A DNA stretch of 64,000 bases from Waddliaceae bacterium (GTDB taxonomy: Bacteria > Chlamydiota > Chlamydiia > Chlamydiales > GCA-2709385). The DNA lies in NCBI GenBank assembly GCA_002709385.1, contig PAQS01000035.1, positions 62,001 through 126,000 on the forward strand, read 5' to 3'. The notes below the pieces were generated by a model. It saw only the letters and a program-made list of their open reading frames with translations, did not search any database and was not told the DNA's origin. Shown piece by piece: positions 7,777 to 17,400 of the stretch. Both the position numbers and the translations under genes were made by a program. The number at the start of each line of letters is the position of its first letter. The first letter of the stretch is position 1.

Positions 7777-9199
7777 TGTCTTCAACTTGCCTTTTTGTAA
7801 GAGCACTAAGAGCAAGAATAGTAATGAGTCCACAAGAAAAAGCTACAATCATAGAAGGCACATTGACTGAGCCGATATATTCAATATGAGGCCAGATCAT
7901 AGCCATTCCAGATCCTACAAGCATACCTGATATAGCAGCTGTAGATGTGATGCGCTTACAAAATAGACAAGCGAGTACTAAGGGGCCAAAAGAAGAACCT
8001 AAACCTGTCCAGCTATAAAGAACTTTATCAGCAATACTTGTATCACGCTTTAATGCAATAGAAAGAGCAAGTAAAGTTACTCCTAAAACAGCCATCCGAG
8101 TAAATCGCAATTCGTCTTCAGAGCTCGCTTCTTTATTCCAACTTTTCTTATAAAAGTCTTCACTCAATACAGAAGATACAACCAAAATTTGTGAATCCAT
8201 TGTAGAAATTGTAGCTGCAATTACTCCACAAAGAATAAACCCTACAATGAAAGTAGGGAAAAGAGATTGCACCATTTCTACAAAAATCAGCTCATCATTT
8301 ACTAGCCCTTCTGGAAATAGGGAAATACCAGATAAGCCAACAAAAGTAGCGGCAAGTAAAGCAAGGATTTGCCAGGTAATACCGACGTATTTAGATTTGT
8401 ACATTTCATTGCTATCACGGATACCCATGAATTTTGTTAGTACATGAGGCATACCTAAATAGCCAATACCCCATGCGAGACCCATAAGTATTGGTTCGAC
8501 GTTCTCAAAAATACTGTCTGAGAAAATGGATAAATAGGTGTGTTTGATGCGTGCTGCATCGATAACAGTATCAAATCCGCCTACTGTTACTGTGGCAAAT
8601 AAAGGGACCATTACAATCATAAGAAGTAAGAAAACACCCTGAAAGAAATCAGTCCAAGCAACCGTAACAAAACCACCGTACATCGTATAGGCAAGTACGA
8701 CAGCTGAGGCAATGCTAATGCCAGCATAGTAGTTTAAGTGAAACAATGATTCAAAAAGAAGCCCCATGGAAATGAGACCGGCAGATAGGTAGTGAGTAAG
8801 GAATAAAACAGATAGCGCCGCTGCAAGTACACGGATTTTTCCACCTTGGTCACCAACTGAAGATTCAAAAAAGGAAGATAGTGTAAATGAACCTTGTTCT
8901 TCTGTGATTCGACGAAGCCTAGGTGCAACGAAATGCCAATTCACCCACATTCCACTAATAAGACCAATCGCAACCCAAGCAAAGGAAAGTCCTTTTGAGA
9001 AAATCAACATGGGGTAAGCCATAAAAAGCCAGCTACTCATGTCGCTAGCGTGAGCGGAAAGAGCTGTTACCCAAAAGTTAAGTGATCGGTTACCAAGAAT
9101 AAAATCGCTGGCTGTTGTACTGCGCTTGTGGGCGAGAAGTCCGATACTCAGCAAAATTGCTAAATAGACTAAAAAAGCAAGTAGCAGTTGAGGTTCCAT
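7760..9199 (-). CDS. Sodium:solute symporter (SSS family, PutP-like)
   Basis: A 479-residue inner-membrane protein with about 12-13 hydrophobic segments. The first segments (FLVYLAILLSIGLLA, then DFILGNRSLNFWVTALSAHASDMSSWLF) match the SSS family, where the Ala-Ser-Asp-Met-Ser-Ser-Trp region belongs to the Na+/substrate site of proline transporter PutP; 'GTxxWxxRxT'-like marks are not complete. A later STMDSQILVVSSVLSEDFYKK segment is also characteristic of PutP. Likely substrate is proline or another small amino acid, taken from the host; the substrate is inferred. It is convergent with acpP and divergent from the gene at 9440. Confidence 0.88.
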   Translation of the reverse strand: MEPQLLLAFLVYLAILLSIGLLAHKRSTTASDFILGNRSLNFWVTALSAHASDMSSWLFMAYPMLIFSKGLSFAWVAIGLISGMWVNWHFVAPRLRRITEEQGSFTLSSFFESSVGDQGGKIRVLAAALSVLFLTHYLSAGLISMGLLFESLFHLNYYAGISIASAVVLAYTMYGGFVTVAWTDFFQGVFLLLMIVMVPLFATVTVGGFDTVIDAARIKHTYLSIFSDSIFENVEPILMGLAWGIGYLGMPHVLTKFMGIRDSNEMYKSKYVGITWQILALLAATFVGLSGISLFPEGLVNDELIFVEMVQSLFPTFIVGFILCGVIAATISTMDSQILVVSSVLSEDFYKKSWNKEASSEDELRFTRMAVLGVTLLALSIALKRDTSIADKVLYSWTGLGSSFGPLVLACLFCKRITSTAAISGMLVGSGMAMIWPHIEYIGSVNVPSMIVAFSCGLITILALSALTKRQVEDTKKPS

Positions 9200-9345
9200 T
9201 TAAAAGGTCTCCAGGTCGGTATAATTGTCACGACAAAGCAAATCTATTCACTCTTTTAGATGGAAAATGCATTAAATAGAGTGGCTTTACGCAGGAAAGT
9301 TATTGTAGGTCAAAAAGAGGCACTTGTCAAACTTCAAAAAGTAAC

Positions 9346-9381
9346 ATATTTCTTTGTTTTTTATTAAAAACAAAGAAATAT
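9346..9381. repeat. Perfect 16-bp palindromic arms in a divergent promoter region
   Basis: ATATTTCTTTGTTTTT (9346-9361) and its exact reverse complement (9366-9381) are separated by four bases. They lie in the AT-rich 240 bp between the symporter gene and the small membrane gene, which are transcribed away from each other. No long T-run follows directly. It could be an operator for a dimeric regulator or a 5'-UTR hairpin. Confidence 0.6.
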
Positions 9382-9439
9382 TGTTCTTTTGGGATATTTT
9401 AAGTATATAATAGTTGGCTTAATATATTAGGTGTTTAAA

Positions 9440-9883
9440 ATGTTAGATAAAATAGAAGTTCCTAATTTTACACGAATGGTACTCCCTACGACTGTTGGAG
9501 CGGGGATTGGAGCTGTTTTAGGGGCCGGTAGAGAGAGTGTTGTTACAGGAGCATTCATGGGAGTTATTTATGGTGCTATGTGTGCTGATGAAGAACAAGC
9601 AGAGTTTTATAAGCAGCGTTGTTTTCGTGTTTTAAATAAGGATGAGCAATCACGGTGTGTATATGAAGAACAATATGCAAGTAGTCAAGCAAATGCGAAG
9701 TTAGTAGCTTTAGCTGGTACGTTTCTTTTGCTTCTATCCCAGTCTTTAGAGCGTATGTACTCTAGTGAAACGATCCCATCTAATATAAATACAAACTTAG
9801 CTTTTCTTTCTGGAGCAGCTGTTTTCACGATAGCTCTTGGAGGAGCATCGATTATCAGTAAGATGTATCTAAAAAATAAATAA
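9440..9883 (+). CDS. Small Gly-rich membrane protein
   Basis: A 147-residue protein with three hydrophobic stretches: a Gly-zipper-like one (VGAGIGAVLGAG...GAFMGVIYGAM, about residues 15-45), a middle one (ALAGTFLLLLSQSL) and a C-terminal one (AFLSGAAVFTIALGGASII). The hydrophilic loop between the first and second has three cysteines. I start at ATG 9440, with TTAGGTG a few bases upstream; an in-frame GTG at 9431 overlaps that ribosome site. Function unknown. Gly-zippers occur in small membrane-inserting and scaffold proteins, but composition alone does not allow a call. Confidence 0.6.
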   Translation: MLDKIEVPNFTRMVLPTTVGAGIGAVLGAGRESVVTGAFMGVIYGAMCADEEQAEFYKQRCFRVLNKDEQSRCVYEEQYASSQANAKLVALAGTFLLLLSQSLERMYSSETIPSNINTNLAFLSGAAVFTIALGGASIISKMYLKNK

Positions 9884-9954
9884 CATTTTTTTGATCCTTA
9901 TCTAGGCTCCATTGGCTGTGGATTGGATAAGTATTGGGGAGAAGGGGCGCTGGG

Positions 9955-9975
9955 AACGCAACGAAATAAAGAGGC
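9955..9975 (+). repeat. Solo half-arm related to the inverted repeat at 3129-3329
   Basis: AACGCAACGAAATAAAGAGGC differs at only three of 21 positions from the right arm at 3293-3313, and at three from the left arm read on the other strand. No matching second arm is seen here. The noncoding stretch 9884-10187 holds this sequence, the palindromic element at 10021-10146 and nothing else that I recognise. Confidence 0.4.
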
Positions 9976-10020
9976 AAAGGCGGGGTGGAAGGATACAATC
10001 AATACCACCTCTGCGTCTTA

Positions 10021-10146
10021 CCTCCAATGACTACCTAATCCGCGCTTCCAGTACGTTAGATGAGGGTGAGATTTAGGGTATTTTTCTGAGCTCATATTTG
10101 AACCATGCAAGCTACATCTGATGCGAGATTAGGCAGCCATTGGAGG
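10021..10146. repeat. Palindromic element, copy A (MITE-like family)
   Basis: Inverted ends CCTCCAATGACTACCTAATC (10021) and the complement of GATTAGGCAGCCATTGGAGG (ending 10146) bracket about 126 bp. Inside is the core GCGCTTCCAGTACGTTAGAT, shared with copy D (58951-59009) and, on the opposite strand, copy B (19661-19726). This copy is longer than the other two, apparently through extra sequence before the right end. It lies behind the gene ending at 9883 and before the Pmp3-type gene's 3' end. Confidence 0.8.
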
Positions 10147-10187
10147 TCTTAATTTCTTTACTTGCTTTTAGTCATTAAAACTTATAC

Positions 10188-10349
10188 TTAAGAATCTTTC
10201 ATTAAAAGATAGATTCCGTGAATAAGTCCGGGAACAAAAAACAAAATTGTTAACAAAAGATTAATGAAAAAGTCGGTTCCTAATCCTCTTTTCATAAACA
10301 CTCCAAGAGGAGGGCAAAGAAGAGTAAGTATAATAATTAAAACGTCCAT
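10188..10349 (-). CDS. Pmp3/YqaE-family small membrane protein
   Basis: A 53-codon gene. The protein starts MDVLIIILTLLCPPLGVF, then MKRGLGTDFFINLLLTIL and FFVPGLIHGIYLLMKDS: two hydrophobic helices joined by the K-R-G-L-G-T-D-F-x-I-N loop diagnostic of the Pmp3/YqaE (UPF0057) proteolipid family. The ATG at 10349 is preceded on the minus strand by AAAAGG at suitable spacing. Family members are plasma-membrane proteins linked to membrane potential and cation or salt stress in plants, fungi and bacteria. It stands alone, with the palindromic repeat just behind its stop. Confidence 0.9.
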   Translation of the reverse strand: MDVLIIILTLLCPPLGVFMKRGLGTDFFINLLLTILFFVPGLIHGIYLLMKDS

Positions 10350-10607
10350 CTTTTACCTTTTTTGTTTTTAAAATAAAATTTACTTTCGTATTTTATCATA
10401 TATCGTAATTTACTTCGTTTTTATTTAGTTTGTTTATTTTTTTGCTTTTTCGAAAAAAATGCCCGGTAGAAAAATTTTCCTTTTATGGTTTTTATGTAAA
10501 ATCAATAGGGCTAAGAGCTAATGCTTGGCACTTATCTTGCTCTTAGTGTTTTTTAGGCTTTTCTTCATTTTATAGATGGAAAGTATTAAGAGAGGACATA
10601 GAGTTAA

Positions 10608-11072
10608 ATGGACATAATCAATCCTAGTGCAGGAAGCAGTAAGTTTCTCAATCGCAAAGAGAGAATGCTTGTTGAGTTGCCAGGAGAGCAGACAAATGGA
10701 GCTTTAGGCTCTGGAGAGAATACAGACGAAAATGAAGCCATTGAACAAGATGAGTTCTCTTTATCAAATAATGCGAAGAAGCTTTTGTCAGAATCCTCTG
10801 GTTTAATTGCGAGGCTTTTGGCTGCTTATCCTCAGTATAAGCATCATTTTCCTGATGCAGGTAAACTGCAAGGTTTGGGCTTATTAGGGCGTATGAATAG
10901 TTTCTTATCTCAAGCACATTATGCTAAGAAAGCTGAGACAGACCCGGATTTCGCTACTTTTTATGAAGATTTAAAATCTTTAGAAAATCGTAGCCGCGCA
11001 GCGCTGGAGCTTATGCAAAGCACGCTTCGAGGCCAGGTAAGGCATGGTTATGGACATCTGAAGAAGAATTAA
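10608..11072 (+). CDS. Hypothetical soluble protein
   Basis: A 154-residue protein with no recognised domain. The first 60 residues are polar, acidic and probably disordered. From about residue 60 it is helical (LSESSGLIARLLAAYPQYKHHF, then NRSRAALELMQSTLRGQVRHG) with a basic C-terminus. No signal peptide or membrane helix. A weak ribosome site (GAGAGG) lies about 14 bases upstream of ATG 10608. The leader (10350-10607) is AT-rich without another gene. It is convergent with the CNB-domain gene. Confidence 0.6.
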   Translation: MDIINPSAGSSKFLNRKERMLVELPGEQTNGALGSGENTDENEAIEQDEFSLSNNAKKLLSESSGLIARLLAAYPQYKHHFPDAGKLQGLGLLGRMNSFLSQAHYAKKAETDPDFATFYEDLKSLENRSRAALELMQSTLRGQVRHGYGHLKKN

Positions 11073-11172
11073 GCTTTAATTTCTTTGGTAGAATACATCT
11101 GTCTTGAAACAACAACAGAGCTTATACAAAATACTGTTATCCTTAAACTTCCAATAGCTTACCTAGGAGGTA

Positions 11173-11616
11173 TTAAGATAGAAAAGATGTTCCTTCGCGG
11201 TTGCGAAATACTGTAACCTCTGCGTAACAGCGTAACAGTTCCATTGCAACAGAAGAGGATTCTTCAATCACAGCCAAGAGTTGAGCCTGTGTTAGGGTAA
11301 GAAGAAGGCAGTCTGTTTTGCATTGAGCAGTGTAAGTGCGGGCTTGGCCATGGATGAGAGATTCTTCACCAAAGAAATCTTGTTCACCGACAGTACCTAA
11401 TGGATAACCCCGCTCATCTTTGATTGCAATTTGCCCTTTTGCGACAATAAAAAATAAAGAAGCCTTTTGTGTAATTTGAAATACATGTTTTCCTTTTTCA
11501 AACCACTGATATTCAATTTTTTCAGCGAGACATAATAAGAAGTCTAATTCTTCTCTTGAGAATAAGGCTGTTTTTTTGAGAAGCAGTGCTGATTCAATTA
11601 AACTAGGTTCTTGCAT
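11173..11616 (-). CDS. Cyclic-nucleotide-binding-fold protein, stand-alone
   Basis: A 147-residue protein that is almost entirely one CNB-like (Crp/PKA regulatory) beta-barrel: EKGKHVFQITQKASLFFIVAKGQIAI, DERGYPLGTVGEQDFFGEESLIHG and TYTAQCKTDCLLLTLTQAQL follow the fold's strands. The phosphate-binding cassette (usually FGEhAl...R-S/T-A) reads FFGEESLIHGQARTYTA, with Gly, Glu and Arg present, so ligand binding is plausible. There is no DNA-binding domain. Its ATG overlaps the end of the 911-residue membrane/HEAT gene by 14 nt in another frame; in some bacteria transporter, HEAT and CNB parts form one chain, so this may be a split third module. Confidence 0.8.
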   Translation of the reverse strand: MQEPSLIESALLLKKTALFSREELDFLLCLAEKIEYQWFEKGKHVFQITQKASLFFIVAKGQIAIKDERGYPLGTVGEQDFFGEESLIHGQARTYTAQCKTDCLLLTLTQAQLLAVIEESSSVAMELLRCYAEVTVFRNREGTSFLS

Positions 11617-14338
11617 AGATAGAGGGCCTTAAAGTAACAATTTTTTGTTCGTTTTCTTGGTTTTGTATGCGCTGACGGACGTCAATGGCAAGTTCTCTGT
11701 GAACGAGAAACTTAGATTGCTCCATCCACTCTAAAAACTGATCTAAGTAGAGTTTTTGTTCTACACAATTAGCTAAGCGGCTTGTTTTTTCTTCCAGAGG
11801 AGATTCTTCTAGAATTGGCTCAAGCATGCGGAAGATACGGCGGTGGCATGTTTTTTCAAGTGTTTCAACGACTCTACTTTTTGAGCGGGTATTTCCGTAT
11901 CGCAAAGATTTAGCAAGTAATTCGGCGTGGTTGATGACTCCAGCGATTCCTAAAATTTCGATCATGAATGCGATGGATGAGTCAGTATCCTCAGAAAGAG
12001 TTTCGCTTAAAATATTTAGATCTAGGTTGGGGTGTTGATTAGGTAATGATAGGGCGTGATAAGCGTAAAAAACAGCACGATTGCATTCGTTGCGAATGAG
12101 GTCGTAACAGTTGTCTTGTAAGCTGTGTAAAGAAAGTTCTTGAAGACATAATGCTGCAAGAAGACGTTTGCCTTTATGCTCATTTAAGTCTAGAAGTAAG
12201 TCCAATAACACAGGTGCAGAAGAATCTTCTATTTGAACAATCAGAGAAGCGATTTCCTGTCTCTCAGCTCGCTTACAACGTCTTCCCATGGATAAAAGAT
12301 CTTCTAGTAGATCTGAGTGGCGAATATGCCCCAGGGCGCCTAAAAGATAGCGCCGCGTTGTAGGGCATGTACAACTACGAAGTTTGCTAGCTAAAATACT
12401 TGCGTGAGAGTGGTTGCGTGGGCTTGTCGACAGGAAAATACCTTCAGCTGCAGCCAAGACAATTTCAGGGTTAGGGTGATCGAGAAACGGTAATAACGAA
12501 TCTAAATGTTGGTCGCATTTTGTAAGGCTTACAAGAGAAAGGCCTAAGCGCAAGCTTGTAGGATCATCCGTACGAAGGAATTCTTGTAAATTGTGTAAGG
12601 CTTCATCGTTTTTAACATGAGTTCTTAAATGTACAAGAGTTGATGCTGCTCGAAAATAGGGATCAGGGCTATCAATATGGTGCTTCACTTTATAGAAAGG
12701 AAGAAGCTTCTGTTCAGCTAAATAAAAATAGATATGACAGTAGATGGCTTCATTTTTTTCATCTCGCAGCCAACGATTGAGGTGTTGAATAACCTGCACA
12801 TTCTTGGCAAAGGGACTTTCTCTGAGTAGAATAAGAAACTCTTTTTTTTCTTCTGAAGAGAGAGAATGGGTGGCTTCAAGAAGCTCATCAAGTATTTTAT
12901 AGTTTCCTAGCTGTAGTAGTGATCGTAAAGCGAATAAACTTAAAGCACTTCCTTCAGTGTGTAATTCGTTGAGTAGACGCGTTTCGATTTCTTCTATACT
13001 AACATCTTCAATTTCATTTGCTAGTTCTGTTACAGATCTTCCAAATGGAATAGCTAAGGATTCTAAATTAGAAAAAATTGCTTTAAGGTAACGCTTGCGT
13101 AAGGCCCAGGCAAGGTAAACACCCCCTATTGAAAAAAAGACTCCTATTTGCAGCATCGGATGGTGAGGAAAGCGACAAATAAGAGCTCCAATTAAAACCC
13201 CTAAAGGTTCAAAAAAGGATTCGATTAAAACACGGATTTTATATTTAAGTTTTGAGGGAGTGGCGCTTAGTAAAATCCCTAAGTTTGTATCGTTTACGGT
13301 GTAAATTAACCCTTCAATAACAAGGAAGGTAACGATAGGGAAAAGAAAGTGTGTACTTTGTAAGCTGCCTTCGAAGAAAACAAGATAGATCGAAGGCATG
13401 ATAAAAATTGTATTGTTTACTCCAATTCGACGAACAACACGTCCGTACATGAAAAGTCCGAAAATCAGATTTCCAAGAGAGGTCCATATCGTAATCGTTC
13501 CAAGAAATCGGCTAATATCAGATCCTGCTTCCCCACCAAGAGGTACTTCGCTAAGGGAAAAATGACTTTCCATTGTGATGAGGTAAAAGTACTCAGCCAT
13601 CAAACAAAGAGTATCTTTCAATAAAGTATTAGCAAAAAGAAGCAGAGTAAATGAAGAAGCAAGGATGGTGAGAACAAGGCGTTTGTTGGATTGTTTGACC
13701 GATTCATTTTGATCGACTTCATGCTCTTGGTCTAACTCAGGAATTGTCTCATGTATTTTATGTAAAATAGCCAAGCAGAAAATAAAGGTACATGCAACAA
13801 CACACATATATCCTGCTGTGCCTAAGATACCTGTGGACATGAAGATTCCGGCCGAAGCTGTTCCAATAAAAATAGCACAGTTTAAAGAGCAAAATAATCT
13901 TTTTGCGTCTTGTAAAGTGTAATGAAGATCAACAAAGCTCCAATAGGAAGTGGTAAGTTCTACCCAAAGCACGTAAGCTAAAACGCGGTATACATACCAG
14001 ATCCATTCAATTTTTTCTGCTAATGGGCTCCATATAGATAAAGATAAAATAGCATAGAAAATGGAGCAGATAAGCAGAACACTGCTGTAAATTTGATACA
14101 ATGAATATCGGTTGAGTGCTCGGATATAAAAATAAGCTATAGTGAAGAGACAGAGAGCTGACAAAATATACGAATTAGATAAGTCTTCCCCACCAATTCG
14201 AATAAGAAATGCCGCGTCGGAGAGCTTCAATCCTGCCGATCCGGCAAAAGCCCAGGTAAAGCCAAGAAGAGCAAAAATCATTGCTGATTTTTCTTCTCCA
14301 CGAAATATACTAAACAAGCGCCGGAAGTATGAAAGCAT
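11603..14338 (-). CDS. Membrane protein with ADP/ATP-translocase/MFS-like region plus HEAT repeats
   Basis: A 911-residue protein. Residues about 15-420 contain 10-12 hydrophobic segments (for example MIFALLGFTWAFAGSAGLK, ILSALCLFTIAYFYIRAL and the segment ending RVLAYVLWVELTTSYWSF); the ELTTSYWSF part resembles Tlc/NTT nucleotide transporters, a hallmark family of chlamydiae, but I cannot assign the substrate. Residues about 450-880 are soluble alpha-helical repeats of HEAT type (LFALRSLLQLGNYKIL, ALHNLQEFLRTDDPTSLRLG, EIVLAAAEGIFLS). The gene continues into the CNB-fold gene with a 14-nt overlap, so transport, scaffold and sensor parts are likely made together. Whether it transports is inference. 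Confidence 0.75.
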   Translation of the reverse strand: MLSYFRRLFSIFRGEEKSAMIFALLGFTWAFAGSAGLKLSDAAFLIRIGGEDLSNSYILSALCLFTIAYFYIRALNRYSLYQIYSSVLLICSIFYAILSLSIWSPLAEKIEWIWYVYRVLAYVLWVELTTSYWSFVDLHYTLQDAKRLFCSLNCAIFIGTASAGIFMSTGILGTAGYMCVVACTFIFCLAILHKIHETIPELDQEHEVDQNESVKQSNKRLVLTILASSFTLLLFANTLLKDTLCLMAEYFYLITMESHFSLSEVPLGGEAGSDISRFLGTITIWTSLGNLIFGLFMYGRVVRRIGVNNTIFIMPSIYLVFFEGSLQSTHFLFPIVTFLVIEGLIYTVNDTNLGILLSATPSKLKYKIRVLIESFFEPLGVLIGALICRFPHHPMLQIGVFFSIGGVYLAWALRKRYLKAIFSNLESLAIPFGRSVTELANEIEDVSIEEIETRLLNELHTEGSALSLFALRSLLQLGNYKILDELLEATHSLSSEEKKEFLILLRESPFAKNVQVIQHLNRWLRDEKNEAIYCHIYFYLAEQKLLPFYKVKHHIDSPDPYFRAASTLVHLRTHVKNDEALHNLQEFLRTDDPTSLRLGLSLVSLTKCDQHLDSLLPFLDHPNPEIVLAAAEGIFLSTSPRNHSHASILASKLRSCTCPTTRRYLLGALGHIRHSDLLEDLLSMGRRCKRAERQEIASLIVQIEDSSAPVLLDLLLDLNEHKGKRLLAALCLQELSLHSLQDNCYDLIRNECNRAVFYAYHALSLPNQHPNLDLNILSETLSEDTDSSIAFMIEILGIAGVINHAELLAKSLRYGNTRSKSRVVETLEKTCHRRIFRMLEPILEESPLEEKTSRLANCVEQKLYLDQFLEWMEQSKFLVHRELAIDVRQRIQNQENEQKIVTLRPSIYART

Positions 14339-14416
14339 TTGGCAGTATCTTTGCTAAAGTTTAATGAATCTGAGCGATTTTTATACTATATTTTATGTTT
14401 TTTTTCATTAGAAAAG

Positions 14417-14457
14417 AAAATCGCACGAGGTTTAATGAAAACCTCGTGCGATTTTTT
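14417..14457 (-). terminator. Strong intrinsic terminator of the glycosidase-fusion gene
   Basis: A 16-bp perfect stem (AAAATCGCACGAGGTT / AACCTCGTGCGATTTT) with a 7-nt loop and T-rich tails on both sides. Its right tail touches the stop of the minus-strand gene at 14457, so it ends that transcript and isolates it from the downstream gene. Confidence 0.92.
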
Positions 14458-17400
14458 TATTTTTTTTCTAGGGTTGTTGGAGGAAGAGGTGTTACAGCAA
14501 GCATTGTTGCTACAGGTCTCATTTGTGCTTTTGGATCTTTTCGGATACAACGCTCTGTTTTACCAGACTGATCTTTAAAGATACATTCGGTACTACCTCC
14601 ACCGTCTAGATTAAGAGCGTTATCACAACCAAAAGATTGGAAAATTTGGATGAGATCAGACATTTTAAGCCCGTTATGCAGCTTGTGATTTTTTGCTACA
14701 GTAAACAGAATGATATCTCCATCCGGTGTAGTTCCAATAGCTGTTCGAGGGTGTCTGTCATGAAAATGACGTGGAAGTCCATACCCTGGAGCTGCGACTT
14801 CTTTATAAAGCAGCGGCTTTGCTGGAACCGGGATATTAGCTAAAAGATTTACAGCTTTTCCATCTTGAATAAACATGGCACTTGAACCAAGCTCATGTAA
14901 TACGTTAGGATCGCCTTCTTGTATATTTTCTTCAGCTGTAATGCGAACGCTTCCATCTTTCATTACCTGGACGCGGCCCCAAGTATCTAAACCAGTCAAA
15001 CGTGTTGATATGACTTCACCATCAATAGTGACAGCTCCTGCAGGGGCTCCGTCTACAAAATTAGGAAAAAGATTTTTGTCATAATACATGCCATTTGGCG
15101 GTTGGTACAAAAAGTACCCTCCATTAAATACAGCTACATATTCAGGGTGTCTTTCTGCTACTTCGTCAACCGTTACACGATTAGCTTCAGGATAATGTTT
15201 TCCTTCTTCTTGTTCTTGTTTAGCATAGACTACACGTAGAGTATGTGGAGAATTTGCTTTTATTACGATGGCATCCATATCTTGTATGATCCCTTTCCAC
15301 TTACCATTAAATGATAAGTGCTCGATTCCTTCCGCAATTTCTTTAGATGTCCAAGCAGGCCCAAATTGACTCTGTAAGAGTGTTTGTGCACTTGATATGA
15401 CAGGGGTTTCTTTTTTTCCTAAAAAGCGATCAAATACCTCTTCTTCAAGTTCATCATAACGTGCAGCAATTAAGTTACGGCGTTCTTTTCCTGAAATGGA
15501 GTCTTTCGGGTGGTTTTCATCGACCCAAGCGATAGCAGTTTTTTTGGCTTTGCTCAGCTCTTTATCTAGATTGATGTTTTTATTTTTAATTAAATCTGCA
15601 AGCTTTTTTGGTCCGAATCCATTCACAACGCTTTTTTGTAGTAAGCGTGTGCTAGATTGAACTCTTCTTGCGATAGACTCAGGAAAGCCAAGTTGACGCA
15701 TTACTTCAGCTTCCAATTCCGGATTTAAAGATAAAATATAATTTGCAATACCTTTACTCCATGGCTTTTTAGCCTCGGGGTGTCCAAAACCTCTTATCTC
15801 TATTTGACTGAAACGGTGACAAAGAATCCGGTCAAAGTCGATCGGCATTTTTTCTCTCCATTTGTTTACGATAATATTACCAGTGTGTCTATCATCGTTC
15901 AGTAATTGAATATCGATATAGTGAAGAAACTCTAAAAACTCGTATGGGATATCATACTTAGGTTTGTGAAGTTCGTATACTTCAGATCCTGGGAATGGAG
16001 CTGGATTTAAAGACCGTATATCACCAACTCCTTCTACCGTCCATCTTTGTAGATATCCTTCTCTCTGTTTTAATCCATTATCAAAATCTGTGCAGGAAGC
16101 TGAATCATCATTAGCGCACGTGCCATAAAATACATCGCTAGTTAAGCTAACCAAAGCTCCTTCAGGAGTGTAAAAGTTTGTGCGGCTCATTGAAATGTTT
16201 GCAGCGAATTGTCGTTTGTCAGCAGCAGGTTGAAATGCTCCTTTTTCTTGTTTTTTCGTCGCTTGACTCCATGAAAGAGCTTCTTTGCGTAAATGTTCTC
16301 GAGGATTGTTTGGGCCAAATGTACGCTCTCCATTTGGTTTAAAAAGAGCAACTTTCTGATTCTTTTTGTTGTAGATGATATAAAGGCCACTACTTCCTTC
16401 CTGACGTTTTAAATAGCCTCCATTTTTTAAGGCTTCTTCTACTTCCCAAGTGAGTTGTTGTGCTTCATGTTTATTGTACTTTTGAATGATACTACGTGCA
16501 TCGTTAGAAAGCTCTTCGCTTACATCGATACAGCTTGAGTGCCTGTTACTTACCCCGAAGCACTGTGCCCAGTCATCAAAAACAGGGTTTATGTGTCCGT
16601 TTTTAGGTTCTTGATTCGTATTCAAGTTTTTTTCTAAATTTGTACAGTTACCATTTAAAACGCAGTTTTGTACAGGGTAAGGGGTTCCAGGAAGACCTGC
16701 GATACATTCTGCAACTTTTTGCATTTCTTCTGAATCATAAGTAGCAATTTTATCGCCTACTGTTGTTTTTGAGTTGAGTGGTGTATCTAAGCCCTGAGAA
16801 AACGTTCCTCTCACAACATTTTTTAGTAAATCATTAGCTGGAATATCGTTACTCTGTATGACTGGTTTAATGATCTTATTTTTCTCAGCAACTTGTCCGT
16901 GAATACTAGAAGGATTTGTAAGAACTGGACCACCGTTAGAGAGTGCATTATAATCAGGTTCAAAATCTGTATAATCCGGTTTGTTTTCTCCTCCACCAAT
17001 CCAATAACTCAAAGATGCCGTACCAAGTACTGTTGCTGCTGTAGCAATTAAACCCTTTACTGTAGAAAGAGAAGGGACAAAATGCTGAATAGAACCTTCA
17101 ACAGGAAGATTTTCTTCTTTTTTTAAGGGAGCACTCTGTTCTGGAGTTTCATCATCCTTGCTAATATACTTTTTTAAATCTTCCTGAATAGGAATGATTC
17201 TTTGAGTAAGATTCGGATGTGTTGGTTCAGTTTTTGGTTTTTTTGCTGCATGCCAATTTGTAGGAGCTGATTCTTCAGAAGTATTATCTGTTTTAGTAAT
17301 TTTAGGAGTTGATTCTTCAGGAGAGCCATCTTTTTTAGCACTTAAGTCAGTTGTTTTAGTAATTGTAGGAGCTGATTCTTTAGAAGGGTCATCTGTTTTA

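Noticed and set aside
11151-11170. CCAATAGCTTACCTAGGAGG as another palindromic element.
   Set aside because: Only one end matches; no core or second arm, so not listed as a copy.
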